Part shown: one piece after another, positions 55,204 through 63,864 of the stretch
Numbering within the stretch: position 1 is the first letter of the stretch
Layout: each line of letters opens with the position of its first letter
The notes under the pieces: generated by a model
What the model saw: the letters and a program-made list of their open reading frames with translations, nothing else
What the model was told of the DNA's origin: nothing
The model's database searches: none
Source of the DNA: Myxococcales bacterium
GTDB lineage: Bacteria > Myxococcota_A > Polyangia > Polyangiales > Ga0077539
Direction: 5' to 3'
NCBI GenBank assembly: GCA_016793325.1
Contig: JAEUKI010000052.1
Span: 310,001-374,000, forward strand
Length of the DNA stretch: 64,000 nt
Program-made: the position numbers and the translations under genes

Positions 55204-56190
55204 TCAGCCGCCGTCCGCAGCCGCGTCGACCGGAGCGACGCCCGAGTCGGTCGGGGCAACGCCCGAGTCCGTCGGAGCAACGCCCGAGTCGGTCGGGGGA
55301 ACGCCCGAGTCCGTGCCACCATCGCCGCCACCGGTGCAGGCGATGTTCGCCTCCATCGGGTCGTCGACCGAGCAGAAGCCCATGCCGTCCATGCCTTCGC
55401 AGACGAGGCCGTTCGGGCAGCACTGCGTCGCCGAGCACGAGCGGAAGATGCAGATTCCGAGGTTGTCCATGCCCATGCGGCCGAGCGGCTGCACTGCGTC
55501 GGGATCGTCCGGGCACATCGACGCGGTCGCGAGGTTGACGAACGAGCCGCACACGCCGTTCGGGTTGCCCGTCACGACGCGGAAGCACACGCCCTTGCAC
55601 GGCGACGGCTGCATGCCGGTCGGGATGCGGCACGGCTGGCCGTCGTTGAGCAGCGCCGGGTTCGGGGCTGCCATCTGGCAGGTTCCCGTGCGGGCGTTGC
55701 AGCGCTCGCCCGTGTTGCAGTGCGAGTCCTGCGAGCAGAAGGGGAAGCAGCCGGGCGAGTCCGGCGTCCCGCCCATGTGCGACGACCACCAGCCGGTGCA
55801 CACGTGGCCAGGGCGGCAGTTGGGGTTCATCGTCGGGCGGCACGACTTCACGCAGAAGGCGTTCGCGTCCGCGCCGTCACCGATGGTGAGGCACGTGGCG
55901 CCGGTTCCGCCACACTGCATGGCCTCGTTGGCCTGGCTCGCGTTCTGCGTGCAGGTCGTCGAGGTGCAGAGGCCGCCGCCGATGCTCGTGTCGCACGACA
56001 GCGTTCCGCACATCGAGTCGTCGGTGCACGCGTTGCCCGCAGGCGACGGTCCGCTCGCCGTGTCCGGGCGAGTGTCCGTCATCATCGACGCGTCCACAGC
56101 CGGAACATCGGGAGGCGGGGGCGGGGGCGGAGCGCAGTGGATCAGCGCAAAGGCCGCAGCGATCGAGGCGGCACGGATTGGCGTACGCAT
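55204..56190 (-). CDS. Cys-rich lipoprotein with C-terminal TDSGVAP repeats
   Basis: 328 residues. A perfect AGGAGG Shine-Dalgarno lies 7 bases before the ATG. The signal peptide ends in lipobox IHC (Cys19), followed by a run of seven Pro. The Cys-rich domain (about 50-290) is paralogous to that of the lipoprotein at 51589-52689: CRPGHVCTGWWSSHMGGTPD, CFPFCSQDSHCNTGERC, CKGVCFRVVTGNPNGVCGS and CSATQCCPNGLVCEG. In this copy the repeat linker is at the C-terminus, four copies of TDSGVAP encoded by 21-base units. A terminator follows. It is presumably surface-anchored; ligand unknown. Confidence 0.83.
   Translation of the reverse strand: MRTPIRAASIAAAFALIHCAPPPPPPPDVPAVDASMMTDTRPDTASGPSPAGNACTDDSMCGTLSCDTSIGGGLCTSTTCTQNASQANEAMQCGGTGATCLTIGDGADANAFCVKSCRPTMNPNCRPGHVCTGWWSSHMGGTPDSPGCFPFCSQDSHCNTGERCNARTGTCQMAAPNPALLNDGQPCRIPTGMQPSPCKGVCFRVVTGNPNGVCGSFVNLATASMCPDDPDAVQPLGRMGMDNLGICIFRSCSATQCCPNGLVCEGMDGMGFCSVDDPMEANIACTGGGDGGTDSGVPPTDSGVAPTDSGVAPTDSGVAPVDAAADGG
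55225..55308. repeat. 21-base tandem repeat in lipoprotein gene
   Basis: Four copies of a 21-base unit, consensus GTCGGTCGGAGCAACGCCCGA, followed by a partial fifth. Each unit encodes the heptapeptide with core TDSGV on the minus strand, so copy-number change preserves the frame. Confidence 0.8.
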
Positions 56191-56354
56191 TCAAATTCCT
56201 CCTAGAAGCGTGTCGAAGGTCAATCGAGTGTTGTGGTTGCTAGTCGAAGTCGAGGGAGACAGTCCCGTTTCGGCTGCTCAGTGAGTGTCCGACGGGACGA
56301 ATCACTTTACCGCCGATGTCCGCGCCGTCGACCGACGAGGACCAAATGAATCGC

Positions 56355-56981
56355 TCAGCGCTTGTCGTCAGTGCGACCGCGGATCGCCGCGAGCGCGCGC
56401 TCAGCGGCCTCTGCCGCTTGCTTGATGTTCTCTTCCGTGCCCGAGAGATACAGCCGCCCGAAGGCCCCGAACGTGATCACTTCGAGGAGCCGGACGTCCG
56501 CAGCTTTTTCGGCCTCGTTCGCCGCGAGCGCCGCGTAGCCAGCGGGCAGCACTTCGAGCACGTACAGGGTCTCGCCCTGCCGGATCATGTCGCCGTGCCG
56601 CATCTTGTTGAGCAGCATCGACTGGTGACCGTCGACTCCGTAGATGATCTCGCGCGAGATGATCTTCGGCGCCATGCGGTCTTCTTCGCGAAGGCCCGCG
56701 CGCTCGAGCACCGCGTCGCCCGCCGCGCGAACCGCGCCCTGGTCGAACGCGTGCAGTTCGAGCAGCCCGTACGCGCGCTCGACGATTTGCATTCCGGGCA
56801 ACACCGACGCGTGCTTGAGCGCCGCGTCGGTCAGCGAATTGATCGCGATGCCCGGAGCGATTTCGACGAAGAGCGCCGCCATCCCATCGAGCGGCTGAAA
56901 TCCCGCGCACACCGTCTGCAGAAAGCCCACGAGCTGCGGCTGCAGGATGTCGATGTACGTGAATGTTCGGAGTGCGACCAC
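56355..56981 (-). CDS. Tandem-domain bacterial microcompartment (BMC-T-like) shell protein
   Basis: 208 residues with two BMC domains. Domain 1 (about 34-98) reads ALFVEIAPGIAINSLTDAAL, KHASVLPGMQIVERAYGLLE and QGAVRAAGDAVLERAG. Domain 2 (about 137-200) reads LYVLEVLPAGYAALAANEAE, KAADVRLLEVITFGAFGRLY and ENIKQAAEAAERAL. Both match the BMC pattern: strand, helix with (A)xxAxKxAxV, strand, then a Val/Ala helix. Two fused domains form trimeric pseudohexamers in shells. No other shell protein or encapsulated enzyme is in the window. Start is a GTG 17 bases after the stop of the DUF4149 gene, so it is the third gene of the purF operon. The metabolic role is unknown; a non-shell function is possible. 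Confidence 0.82.
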   Translation of the reverse strand: MVALRTFTYIDILQPQLVGFLQTVCAGFQPLDGMAALFVEIAPGIAINSLTDAALKHASVLPGMQIVERAYGLLELHAFDQGAVRAAGDAVLERAGLREEDRMAPKIISREIIYGVDGHQSMLLNKMRHGDMIRQGETLYVLEVLPAGYAALAANEAEKAADVRLLEVITFGAFGRLYLSGTEENIKQAAEAAERALAAIRGRTDDKR

Positions 56982-56998
56982 GGCGACGGCCGCGGACC

Positions 56999-57517
56999 CT
57001 ACTGGCTTGTATCCGCAGCGTCAACACTGCGGTCACGAGGACGTGACGAGTTCGCCCTGCGGTCGACCAAAACGGCGACCACCGCGGCGATCGCGAGGGA
57101 GACCGTCAGTTTTCCCACCCGGCTCGACCAGTTGTGCGTCCGGTCGAACTCGGCGCCCGCCTCGCCGACGTTGCGTTGGACGCCTTCGGAGTGCATCCGA
57201 GCGATCTTCGGCGAGAGGTATCCCGACTGCGTCGCGACGCCGAGCGCGAACAAGACGACCAGCGCTCCACGCGCGATTCGCGGGCGCGTCATCGGCCCGC
57301 CGCGAAGCGTCACGGACGCGGCTTCACTGAGCAGCGCGAGCACGCAGAGCGCGATCGCCACGCGATCGAAGCGCGTAAAGATCGTCGTCATCAGGTCCGC
57401 GGCGCCCGCGAGGCCCGAGCGAAACACCGCTGGCGCGACGATCGCTCCGAGCGCGAGCAGCCCGCCGCTGTATGCGAGCACGGAGACGAGTACGACGACG
57501 TCGAGCGCGAGGAGCAT
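56999..57517 (-). CDS. DUF4149-like integral membrane protein
   Basis: 172 residues with four predicted membrane helices (about 3-30, 46-68, 82-100, 130-150). The pattern LLALGAIVAPAVFRSGLAG at the start, RFDRVAIALCVLALLSEA in the middle and SPKIARMHSEGVQRNVGEAG in the loop fits the DUF4149/TMEM205-like family. No function is established. It lies 34 bases after purF and 17 before the BMC-like gene, all on the minus strand. Confidence 0.8.
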   Translation of the reverse strand: MLLALDVVVLVSVLAYSGGLLALGAIVAPAVFRSGLAGAADLMTTIFTRFDRVAIALCVLALLSEAASVTLRGGPMTRPRIARGALVVLFALGVATQSGYLSPKIARMHSEGVQRNVGEAGAEFDRTHNWSSRVGKLTVSLAIAAVVAVLVDRRANSSRPRDRSVDAADTSQ

Positions 57518-57551
57518 GGCGCGGCGGACTGTGCGCCAATCACCGCGCGGG

Positions 57552-59060
57552 TCAACCGCGAACGAGGCGCTCTTGCGGAACGAGCGGGATCGGATAGTCG
57601 CCGCTGAAGCACGCCTCGCAGTACCCCGCGCCCGTGGCCGCGTCGTAGCCGACGGCCTGCCGCAGCCCCTCGGTCGACAAGTACGAGAGCGTGTCGCTGG
57701 TGATGTAGCGGCTGATCTCTTCGATCGAGTGGCTCGCGGCGATGAGCTCGCGGCGGTTGGGCGTGTCGATGCCGTAGAAGCACGGCCATCGCGTCGGCGG
57801 TGACGAAATCCTCAGGTGAATCTCGCGTGCTCCGGCGTCGCGGAGCATCTTGACGATCTTGCGCGAGGTCGTTCCGCGGACGATGGAGTCGTCGACGACG
57901 ACGACGCGCTTGCCCTGCAGCACGTCGCGGACTGGCGAGAGCTTGAGCCTCACGCCGAAGTGCCGGATCGACTGCTGCGGCTCGATGAACGTACGACCCA
58001 CGTAGTGCGATCGGATCAGCCCCATTTGAAATGGTGTGCCCGACTGCTCCGCGAAGCCCACAGCCGCGGGCACGCCCGAGTCGGGAACGGCGATCACGAC
58101 GTCGGCTTCGACAGGGCTCTCGATCGCGAGGCGCTTTCCCATCGCGCGGCGCGCTTCGTACACGCTGCGGCCGTTGAGCCGCGAGTCGGGCCGCGCGAAG
58201 TACACGTACTCGAACACGCAGAACTTCGTCGGCGCCGCGTCGAACGGACGGAGCGAGCGCACGCCCGATCGATCGATCACGAGCACTTCTCCGGGCTCGA
58301 TCTCGCGAACGAACTCCGCGGCGATCAGCTCGAACGCCGTCGGCTCGCTCGCGAGCACGTGCGCTCTCGCGAAGATTCCGAGGCACAGCGGTCGAAGGCC
58401 GTGCGGATCGCGCGCGGCGATGAGCGTGTCGCCCGCGAGGACGAGGAGGCTGTACGCGCCGCGCACCTGCGAGAGCGCGTCGATCACGCGATCGACAGAG
58501 GTCTGCTTCGACGAGTGCGCGACGAGGTGCAAGAGCAGCTCGGTGTCGGTCGTCGTTTGAAAGATCGCTCCCCGCGCCTCGAGCGCCGCGTGGAGCTCGT
58601 CGGTGTTCGTGAGGTTTCCGTTGTGCGCGACGGCGAGCGACGTCCCGCGCACTTCAACCGCGAACGGTTGGGCGTTCTTCAAGAACGATCCGCCGGCGGT
58701 CGAATAGCGCACGTGCCCGATGGAGACGTCGCCAGGGAGCTTCGCGATCGAGCCCGGATCGAACACGTCTTGCACCAAGCCCATCCCTCGGTGCGCGTGC
58801 GTCGTCGTTCGATCGACCGTTACGATGCCCGCGGACTCTTGGCCGCGGTGCTGCAGCGCGTGGAGGCCCAGGTACGTCAGGTTGGCCGCTTCGGTGTGGC
58901 CGAAGACGCCGAAGACGCCGCACTCGTCGTGAAAGTGGTCGTCGTCGAAGGGATCGAACTCCGCGCCATCGGATGCAATCGCGTGCTTCGACGAGGGCGA
59001 GAGGCCTTCGTTCGTCGTGCTCTGCGGTCGATCCGCGCGATCGTGAATCATCAGCGCCAT
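57552..59060 (-). CDS. purF: Amidophosphoribosyltransferase
   Basis: 502 residues. It catalyses the first committed step of purine synthesis, converting PRPP and glutamine to phosphoribosylamine. The precursor carries an N-terminal propeptide of 46 residues ending before Cys47 of CGVFGVFGH, the N-terminal nucleophile. Class II glutaminase residues follow (LQHRGQESAGI, GHVRYSTAG, NGNL). The PRPP loop is VVVVDDSIVRGTTSRK. Cys residues at CVFEYVYFARPDS, RWPCFYGID and YCEACFSGDYP mark the Bacillus-type, iron-sulfur containing, propeptide-processed enzyme. The ATG at 59060 is chosen; a second ATG is three codons downstream and longer frames are not conserved. Confidence 0.95.
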   Translation of the reverse strand: MALMIHDRADRPQSTTNEGLSPSSKHAIASDGAEFDPFDDDHFHDECGVFGVFGHTEAANLTYLGLHALQHRGQESAGIVTVDRTTTHAHRGMGLVQDVFDPGSIAKLPGDVSIGHVRYSTAGGSFLKNAQPFAVEVRGTSLAVAHNGNLTNTDELHAALEARGAIFQTTTDTELLLHLVAHSSKQTSVDRVIDALSQVRGAYSLLVLAGDTLIAARDPHGLRPLCLGIFARAHVLASEPTAFELIAAEFVREIEPGEVLVIDRSGVRSLRPFDAAPTKFCVFEYVYFARPDSRLNGRSVYEARRAMGKRLAIESPVEADVVIAVPDSGVPAAVGFAEQSGTPFQMGLIRSHYVGRTFIEPQQSIRHFGVRLKLSPVRDVLQGKRVVVVDDSIVRGTTSRKIVKMLRDAGAREIHLRISSPPTRWPCFYGIDTPNRRELIAASHSIEEISRYITSDTLSYLSTEGLRQAVGYDAATGAGYCEACFSGDYPIPLVPQERLVRG

Positions 59061-59353
59061 CGGTGAACGAGCGGGTAGCACGCGGTGAGCACACCCGTCA
59101 CGATTTCGTACGGCGCGCGCGACAAACGATCGCGAACGGTGCGCGTGGACAAATGGCAATGAGTTTCCGGTGGTTGTCGCCGTAGAGCGTGTCGCGCCCG
59201 CTGCGTGATCGCGGCGAAAGATCACGCCGTCGCCGATCTTCGTCGGTCGTTCGCGGGCCGTGCCGCGCCGTTCGCGTGGGCCGGGCGGCCGTCGAGCGAT
59301 TGTGGGCTTGGGGTTCGTCCGCGGGATCGACGTACACTGGAGTCAACTCGCTC

Positions 59354-61984
59354 ATGACCTATGTCGCTTCGCTCGCGGCGGCGCGAGACGCCGCTCGTTT
59401 CGGCGAGAAGACCGCTGCGCTCGCCGCGCTCTCGACCGTCCCTGGCGTGCGCGTGCCGCCGGGTTTCGCGATTTCGGCGGACTATTTTCGGACGTTTATC
59501 GAAGCGTCGCTGCCGCAAGCGCAGTGGCCCGAGCGGCTCGTCGCGGGACCGGAGGCCGAGCGACGCGAAGACAAGCTCTTGATCGTGCGATCGACGCTCG
59601 CGCGGGCGCCGCTGCCCGAGGCCGGGTGGAAGGAGATCGTCGCGGCGTTCGAGCGCCTCGACGCGCCGATGGTGGCGGTGCGCTCGAGCTCGCTCAGCGA
59701 AGACACGCGGCGCGCGGCGGGCGCTGGCGTGTTCTCGACGGTGCTCGGCGTGCGCGATCGACAAGCGCTCGAACGGGCGGTGCGCGCGGTGTTCGAGCGG
59801 CTCTTCGACGAGCGGGCGCTGTCGTATCTCGCGCGGCTTTCGGCGAGGGAGCCGCCGGCGATGGCGCTGCTCGTACAACGCGTCGTCGACGCGACGAGCG
59901 CGGGCGTTTTGTTCACGGAAGATCCCGTGCGTCGCGCCGCAGGGACGATGCGCGTCGAGGCCACCTTGGGGCTCGGATCGACGATCGTCGACGGCGTCGT
60001 GGCGCCCGATCAATGGGTGCTCTCGCGCGAAGACGGCTCGATCGTCAGCGAGTCGCTCGCGGACAAGCGCGTCGTCGCGCGCCTCCAACCCGCTGGGGGA
60101 ACCAAGCTCGAAGAGCTCGCCTCGTCGACGCGCGTTCCTTCGCTCGATCACGAGCAGCTCCACGAGCTCGCGGGCGCAGCGCGCGCGGTCGAGCGTGCGC
60201 TCGGCGGCAAGCGCGACGTCGAGTTCGCGTTCGAAGGGCGCACGCTCTGGATCGTCCAAGCGCGGCCCATCGTCGAAGCGCACGACCTCGATGACGCCCG
60301 ATCGCGCTGGGTGTGGAGCAACGTCAACGTCGGAGAAGCGCTGCCCGGCGTCGCGACGCCGCTCACGTGGTCGATCGCCGCGGCCTTCAGCGACCATGGA
60401 TTTCGCAAGGCGTTCGGCGCGCTCGGCTGCACGGTGCCCGAGAACGTCGAGCTCGTCGGTCGCTTCGACGGTCGGATCTACCTCAACCTCACGCACTTTC
60501 TCTCGATCGCAGCGCAAGTCCCGGCGCTCGACCCGCGGCAGCTCCTCGAGTTCGGCGGCGGGGGCGGCGTCGACGAGGTGGTCTCGCAGATTCAGAAGGG
60601 ATCGTGGGCGAGCTTTCTCCTTCGCGTGCCCGCGATCACCGCGAGGTTCGTCGCTGAAAACGCGGCGCTCGACGAGCGCGTCGAGTCGTTCGAGCGGGAC
60701 GCGACCTCGTTTCGAGCGCGCTTCGGCGACGTGTCGTTCGGAGCGCTCACGCGCGCAGAGCTCGCGATCGAGCTCGAGCGCGTCGAAGCGATGCTCGATC
60801 GAACGGGCGCCCTCATGCTCACGTGCGCCTCGGGCGCGCTCTCGTCGGTGGTCCTCGCGCGAACGATGTTGCGGGCCACCGCGCGACACGACGCAGAGCA
60901 CCTCGAGCGCGCGCTCCTCTCGGGAAACGCAGAGCTCGAGAGCGCCCTGCCGGGCATCGCGCTCGCGCACATCGCCGCGGGGCTCGCGCGCGACCCCGAA
61001 GCGCGCGCGATGATCGAGAGCACGACGCCCGACGCGCTCGCGGTCGAAGGGCTTCCCGACGGACCGACGCGGAGGTCGCTCGAAGCGTTTCTCGGCGCGT
61101 ACGGGTTTCGCGCGCCGCGCGAGGCCGAGCTCTCGACGCCGCGGTGGCGCGAAGATCCCTCGACGGTGTTCGCTGCGCTGCGTGCGCACGCGCAGGGAGG
61201 AGCGCTCCCGCTCGCGCGCGTGGAGGCGCAGATCCATGGGCGCGAGCGCGCCGAGACCGAGTGGCTCGCGTCGCTCGCGTCTCCGCTGAGGCCGCTCGCG
61301 CGACGGGTGCTCGCCCGCGCGCGCAAGTTCTTGAAGCGCCGCGAACGGATGCGCGCGCACGTGACGGAGGTGCTCGGGTACTTTCGATCGATCGCGCTCG
61401 AAGTCTCGCGGAGGCTCGCGCGCTTCGAGCCCGAGTGCGGCGACGACGGAGCGTTCTTCCTCGACATCGACGAGGTTCGCGAGTTTCTGCGGGGCGGCGT
61501 CGCCGACGTCGCGACGCTCGTTCGTGGGCGTCGCGCCGAGCACCTGCGCAACCTCGCGAAGCCCGACCCGCCCAACTCGTTCGTGGGCGCTCCGCCGATT
61601 GTCAGCGGTGCGCGAGACGCTGGGTCGCGACGACGGATGACGGGCATCGGCGCGTCCGCGGGGCGCGTGCGAGGACCGGTGCGCGTGCTCCGCGAGCCGC
61701 GGGACGGCGCGACGCTTCGACCAGGAGAAATCCTGGTTGTTCCCGTCGCGGACGTGGGTTGGACGCCGCTGTTTCTCACGGCCGCGGGCGTGATCACCGA
61801 CCTCGGGGGCGCGCTCTCGCACGCCTCGCTCGTGGCGCGGGAGTACGGCGTGCCCACGGTGGTCAACGTCGATGGAGCGTCGCGCGCGCTTCGCGACGGT
61901 GAGCTCGTCGAGATCGACGGTCACCAAGGGACGGTCGATCGACTCGAGCGCGACGCGATCGAAGAAGGACGCGCCGCGCCGTGA
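59354..61984 (+). CDS. PEP-utilising enzyme of the rifampicin-phosphotransferase type
   Basis: 876 residues. An N-terminal ATP-grasp (PPDK-type) domain covers about 1-310 with VRSSSLSEDTRRAAGAGVF and the end VEFAFEGRTLWIVQARPI. A middle helical domain (about 315-750) starts with RWVWSNVNVGEALPGVATPL, the sequence seen after the ATP domain in rifampicin phosphotransferase. The C-terminal swivelling domain carries the phospho-acceptor His823 in GGALSHASLVAREYGVPTVV. Length and domain order match Rph, which phosphorylates an antibiotic, but the middle domain decides substrate and cannot be read here. GGAG lies about 11 bases before the ATG. It is divergent from purF, with a 293-base gap holding only a weak opposite-strand frame, and is coupled to the next gene. 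Confidence 0.85.
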   Translation: MTYVASLAAARDAARFGEKTAALAALSTVPGVRVPPGFAISADYFRTFIEASLPQAQWPERLVAGPEAERREDKLLIVRSTLARAPLPEAGWKEIVAAFERLDAPMVAVRSSSLSEDTRRAAGAGVFSTVLGVRDRQALERAVRAVFERLFDERALSYLARLSAREPPAMALLVQRVVDATSAGVLFTEDPVRRAAGTMRVEATLGLGSTIVDGVVAPDQWVLSREDGSIVSESLADKRVVARLQPAGGTKLEELASSTRVPSLDHEQLHELAGAARAVERALGGKRDVEFAFEGRTLWIVQARPIVEAHDLDDARSRWVWSNVNVGEALPGVATPLTWSIAAAFSDHGFRKAFGALGCTVPENVELVGRFDGRIYLNLTHFLSIAAQVPALDPRQLLEFGGGGGVDEVVSQIQKGSWASFLLRVPAITARFVAENAALDERVESFERDATSFRARFGDVSFGALTRAELAIELERVEAMLDRTGALMLTCASGALSSVVLARTMLRATARHDAEHLERALLSGNAELESALPGIALAHIAAGLARDPEARAMIESTTPDALAVEGLPDGPTRRSLEAFLGAYGFRAPREAELSTPRWREDPSTVFAALRAHAQGGALPLARVEAQIHGRERAETEWLASLASPLRPLARRVLARARKFLKRRERMRAHVTEVLGYFRSIALEVSRRLARFEPECGDDGAFFLDIDEVREFLRGGVADVATLVRGRRAEHLRNLAKPDPPNSFVGAPPIVSGARDAGSRRRMTGIGASAGRVRGPVRVLREPRDGATLRPGEILVVPVADVGWTPLFLTAAGVITDLGGALSHASLVAREYGVPTVVNVDGASRALRDGELVEIDGHQGTVDRLERDAIEEGRAAP

Positions 61985-62658
61985 GCGACGAACTCGAGGT
62001 CCTCTACCGCGACGGGCGCTGGATCGCCCTGCGAAAACCCCCGGGAATCACAACGACCCCGAACGACGCGACCCCGTCGCTCCTCGATCGTGCGCGCGAG
62101 ATCGTCGGCGAGACCGAGGCGCTGCATCCGCTCTCGCGGCTCGACTACGACGTCTCGGGCGTCGTTCTCTTCGCGCTCGACTACGACGCCACGCGCGTCG
62201 CAGCCGAGCACAAGCACCGCGGGACCTACGCGCGACTCTATCACGCGCTCGTGAGCCCCGCGCCCTCCGTCGATCACGCTGAGTACCGATGGCCGATCGG
62301 CGTCGACCCGCGCAACCCGAGCCGCCGCGTCGCTGCGGGAGGCCGCGAGCGCGAAGAGGCCCACAGCGCGATGACCGTTCGAGCGCGGCGAGGCGCGGTG
62401 GGTTCGATCGAGCTCGTTCCGTACACGGGGCGGACGCACCAGCTCCGCGTTCACTGCGCAAAAGCAGGGCACCCCGTGCTCGGAGACAAGACGTACCGCG
62501 GCGCGCCGCGGCTCGCGCTCGCCGACGGCGAGGTCTTCTCGGTCCCGCGCGTGATGCTGCACTTGGAGCGCGTCTCGCTCGGGGGCGACGTCGTCGTCGA
62601 GTGCCCGTGGCCCGCGGACTTCTTGAATACGTGGGCTGCGTGCGCGCGCGCTACTTGA
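61981..62658 (+). CDS. RluA-family pseudouridine synthase
   Basis: 225 residues. The catalytic motif HPLSRLDYDVSG (Asp55) corresponds to the H-RLD-TSG signature of RluA/RsuA-like enzymes, with the first Arg contact replaced by Ser. YTGRTHQLRVHCAKAGHPVLGD is the family C-terminal motif. Its length suggests an RluA-like catalytic domain without an S4 domain. It isomerises uridines in rRNA or tRNA; the target is not predictable. GTG overlaps the stop of the previous gene by 4 bases (GTGA), so the two are translationally coupled. Confidence 0.9.
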   Translation: MSDELEVLYRDGRWIALRKPPGITTTPNDATPSLLDRAREIVGETEALHPLSRLDYDVSGVVLFALDYDATRVAAEHKHRGTYARLYHALVSPAPSVDHAEYRWPIGVDPRNPSRRVAAGGREREEAHSAMTVRARRGAVGSIELVPYTGRTHQLRVHCAKAGHPVLGDKTYRGAPRLALADGEVFSVPRVMLHLERVSLGGDVVVECPWPADFLNTWAACARAT

Positions 62659-63700
62659 CCCGCGAAGGGGCCTTGGTCTTCGTCGCAGAGATCAACGGGT
62701 CGTCCGCGGGCTGATCGTCGCGCGTCGCGGGCGCGCCGAGCGCGTGGGCGATCTCTTCTTCGAGCTGCGCGGTGATCTCGTCTTCGACCTGCTCGATCCC
62801 GCCGACCACGCGCTCGATGTTGCGCTGGTAGATGAACACGCGCTGCGCGATCGGCGGCGGCGCGCCGGGCGCGCTCATCGCGTCGAGCAGGATTCCCGCG
62901 CGCGGATCGACGCCGTCCGCGACGACCTCCATGCCCGGCGCTTCGGCGACGAGCACGAGGACGTCCTTGAGCTGCTCGAGCTTGTCCGCGGAGAGCTTCG
63001 CGATGGCCTTCTCGACGGTGCGTTGAAAGGTCTCGCGCTCGACGGACCACGGCGCGCGCGGGGCGCGGAGGTCGAGCTCGCGCGCTTCGAGAAACGCCAC
63101 GGTGGCGCGTCGTCGATCGCCGAGCTCGTCCGCAGAGAGCGCCACGTAATAGTGGGCGTCGGCGTTGTCGGGATCGTCCTGGAGCGCCTTCTCGAGGAGC
63201 GGGAGCGCGTCGCGCGCGCGCTTGGCCTCGAAGTACGCCCGCCCGACGAGGAACGTCTGCTGCGGGTTGGCGAACGGCGGCTTGGGGAGCGCGTCGAGGA
63301 GCTTCGCGGCGTCCTCGCGCGCGTCCTTCGCGAGCAGCGCGTCGAACTTGAGCAAGAGCGCGTCGACGATCACGTCGTCGGTCTCGGCGAACTCGAGGAC
63401 CTCGTCGCACATCGCGATCGCCTCGTCGAACTCGGCGAGCGGGTGGATGAGCACCTCGGCGGCGTCGAGGTACGCGTCGATGTATCCGTCGTCGAGCGAG
63501 ATCGCCTCGCGAAAGTGGTCGAGCGCCTCGTCCGAGTCGCCCTCGTGTTGCGCGACGTAGCCGAGCAGATGGTGCGCTTCGGGCGACGACTTGTTCGCCT
63601 GGAGCGCGCGGCGCGCTGCGGCGCGTGCGCCCTTGAAGTCGCCTTTGGAGACGCACTCCCAACCTCGGTCGAGGTGCGCCTCGAGTTGATCCATTCCCAC
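62651..63700 (-). CDS. TPR protein with C-terminal degenerate zincin domain
   Basis: 349 residues. Residues 1 to about 210 are TPR repeats (EAHHLLGYVAQHEGDSDEAL, DALPLLEKALQDDPDNADAH). Residues about 215-325 resemble the short bacterial zincin-like family of Thermus TTHA0227 (F..xVEKAI, DVLVLVAEAPG, RVFIYQRNIERV, then the active-site helix). The HExxH position reads EEIAH (315-319), so the first His is replaced by Glu while Glu316 and His319 remain. Zinc binding is therefore doubtful. A GTG at 63700 is preferred over an ATG two codons on because AAGGAG lies about 11 bases before it. It overlaps the end of the pseudouridine synthase gene by 8 bases, tail to tail. Confidence 0.8.
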   Translation of the reverse strand: MGMDQLEAHLDRGWECVSKGDFKGARAAARRALQANKSSPEAHHLLGYVAQHEGDSDEALDHFREAISLDDGYIDAYLDAAEVLIHPLAEFDEAIAMCDEVLEFAETDDVIVDALLLKFDALLAKDAREDAAKLLDALPKPPFANPQQTFLVGRAYFEAKRARDALPLLEKALQDDPDNADAHYYVALSADELGDRRRATVAFLEARELDLRAPRAPWSVERETFQRTVEKAIAKLSADKLEQLKDVLVLVAEAPGMEVVADGVDPRAGILLDAMSAPGAPPPIAQRVFIYQRNIERVVGGIEQVEDEITAQLEEEIAHALGAPATRDDQPADDPLISATKTKAPSRVK

Positions 63701-63864
63701 GGCCTTTGACTCTCCTTACAAACGATCGAACGACAATCGCATACTGTCCGCGCCCCTCCGGCGCAAGGCCGTCTTTCGCTCGAAGCGACGGTGGCACTGG
63801 AAGTTCGCGCGCGATCGCGGTAGCGCTCTTCACGCCATCGGGCCTCGGGTTCTCCTTTCGACCA

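Noticed and set aside
59098..59355. Small minus-strand frame of 85 residues between purF and the PEP-utilising gene
   Set aside because: It is Arg/Thr-rich and without domains, lies fully in the purF upstream region, and would start opposite the neighbouring ATG. Left as uncalled intergenic sequence.
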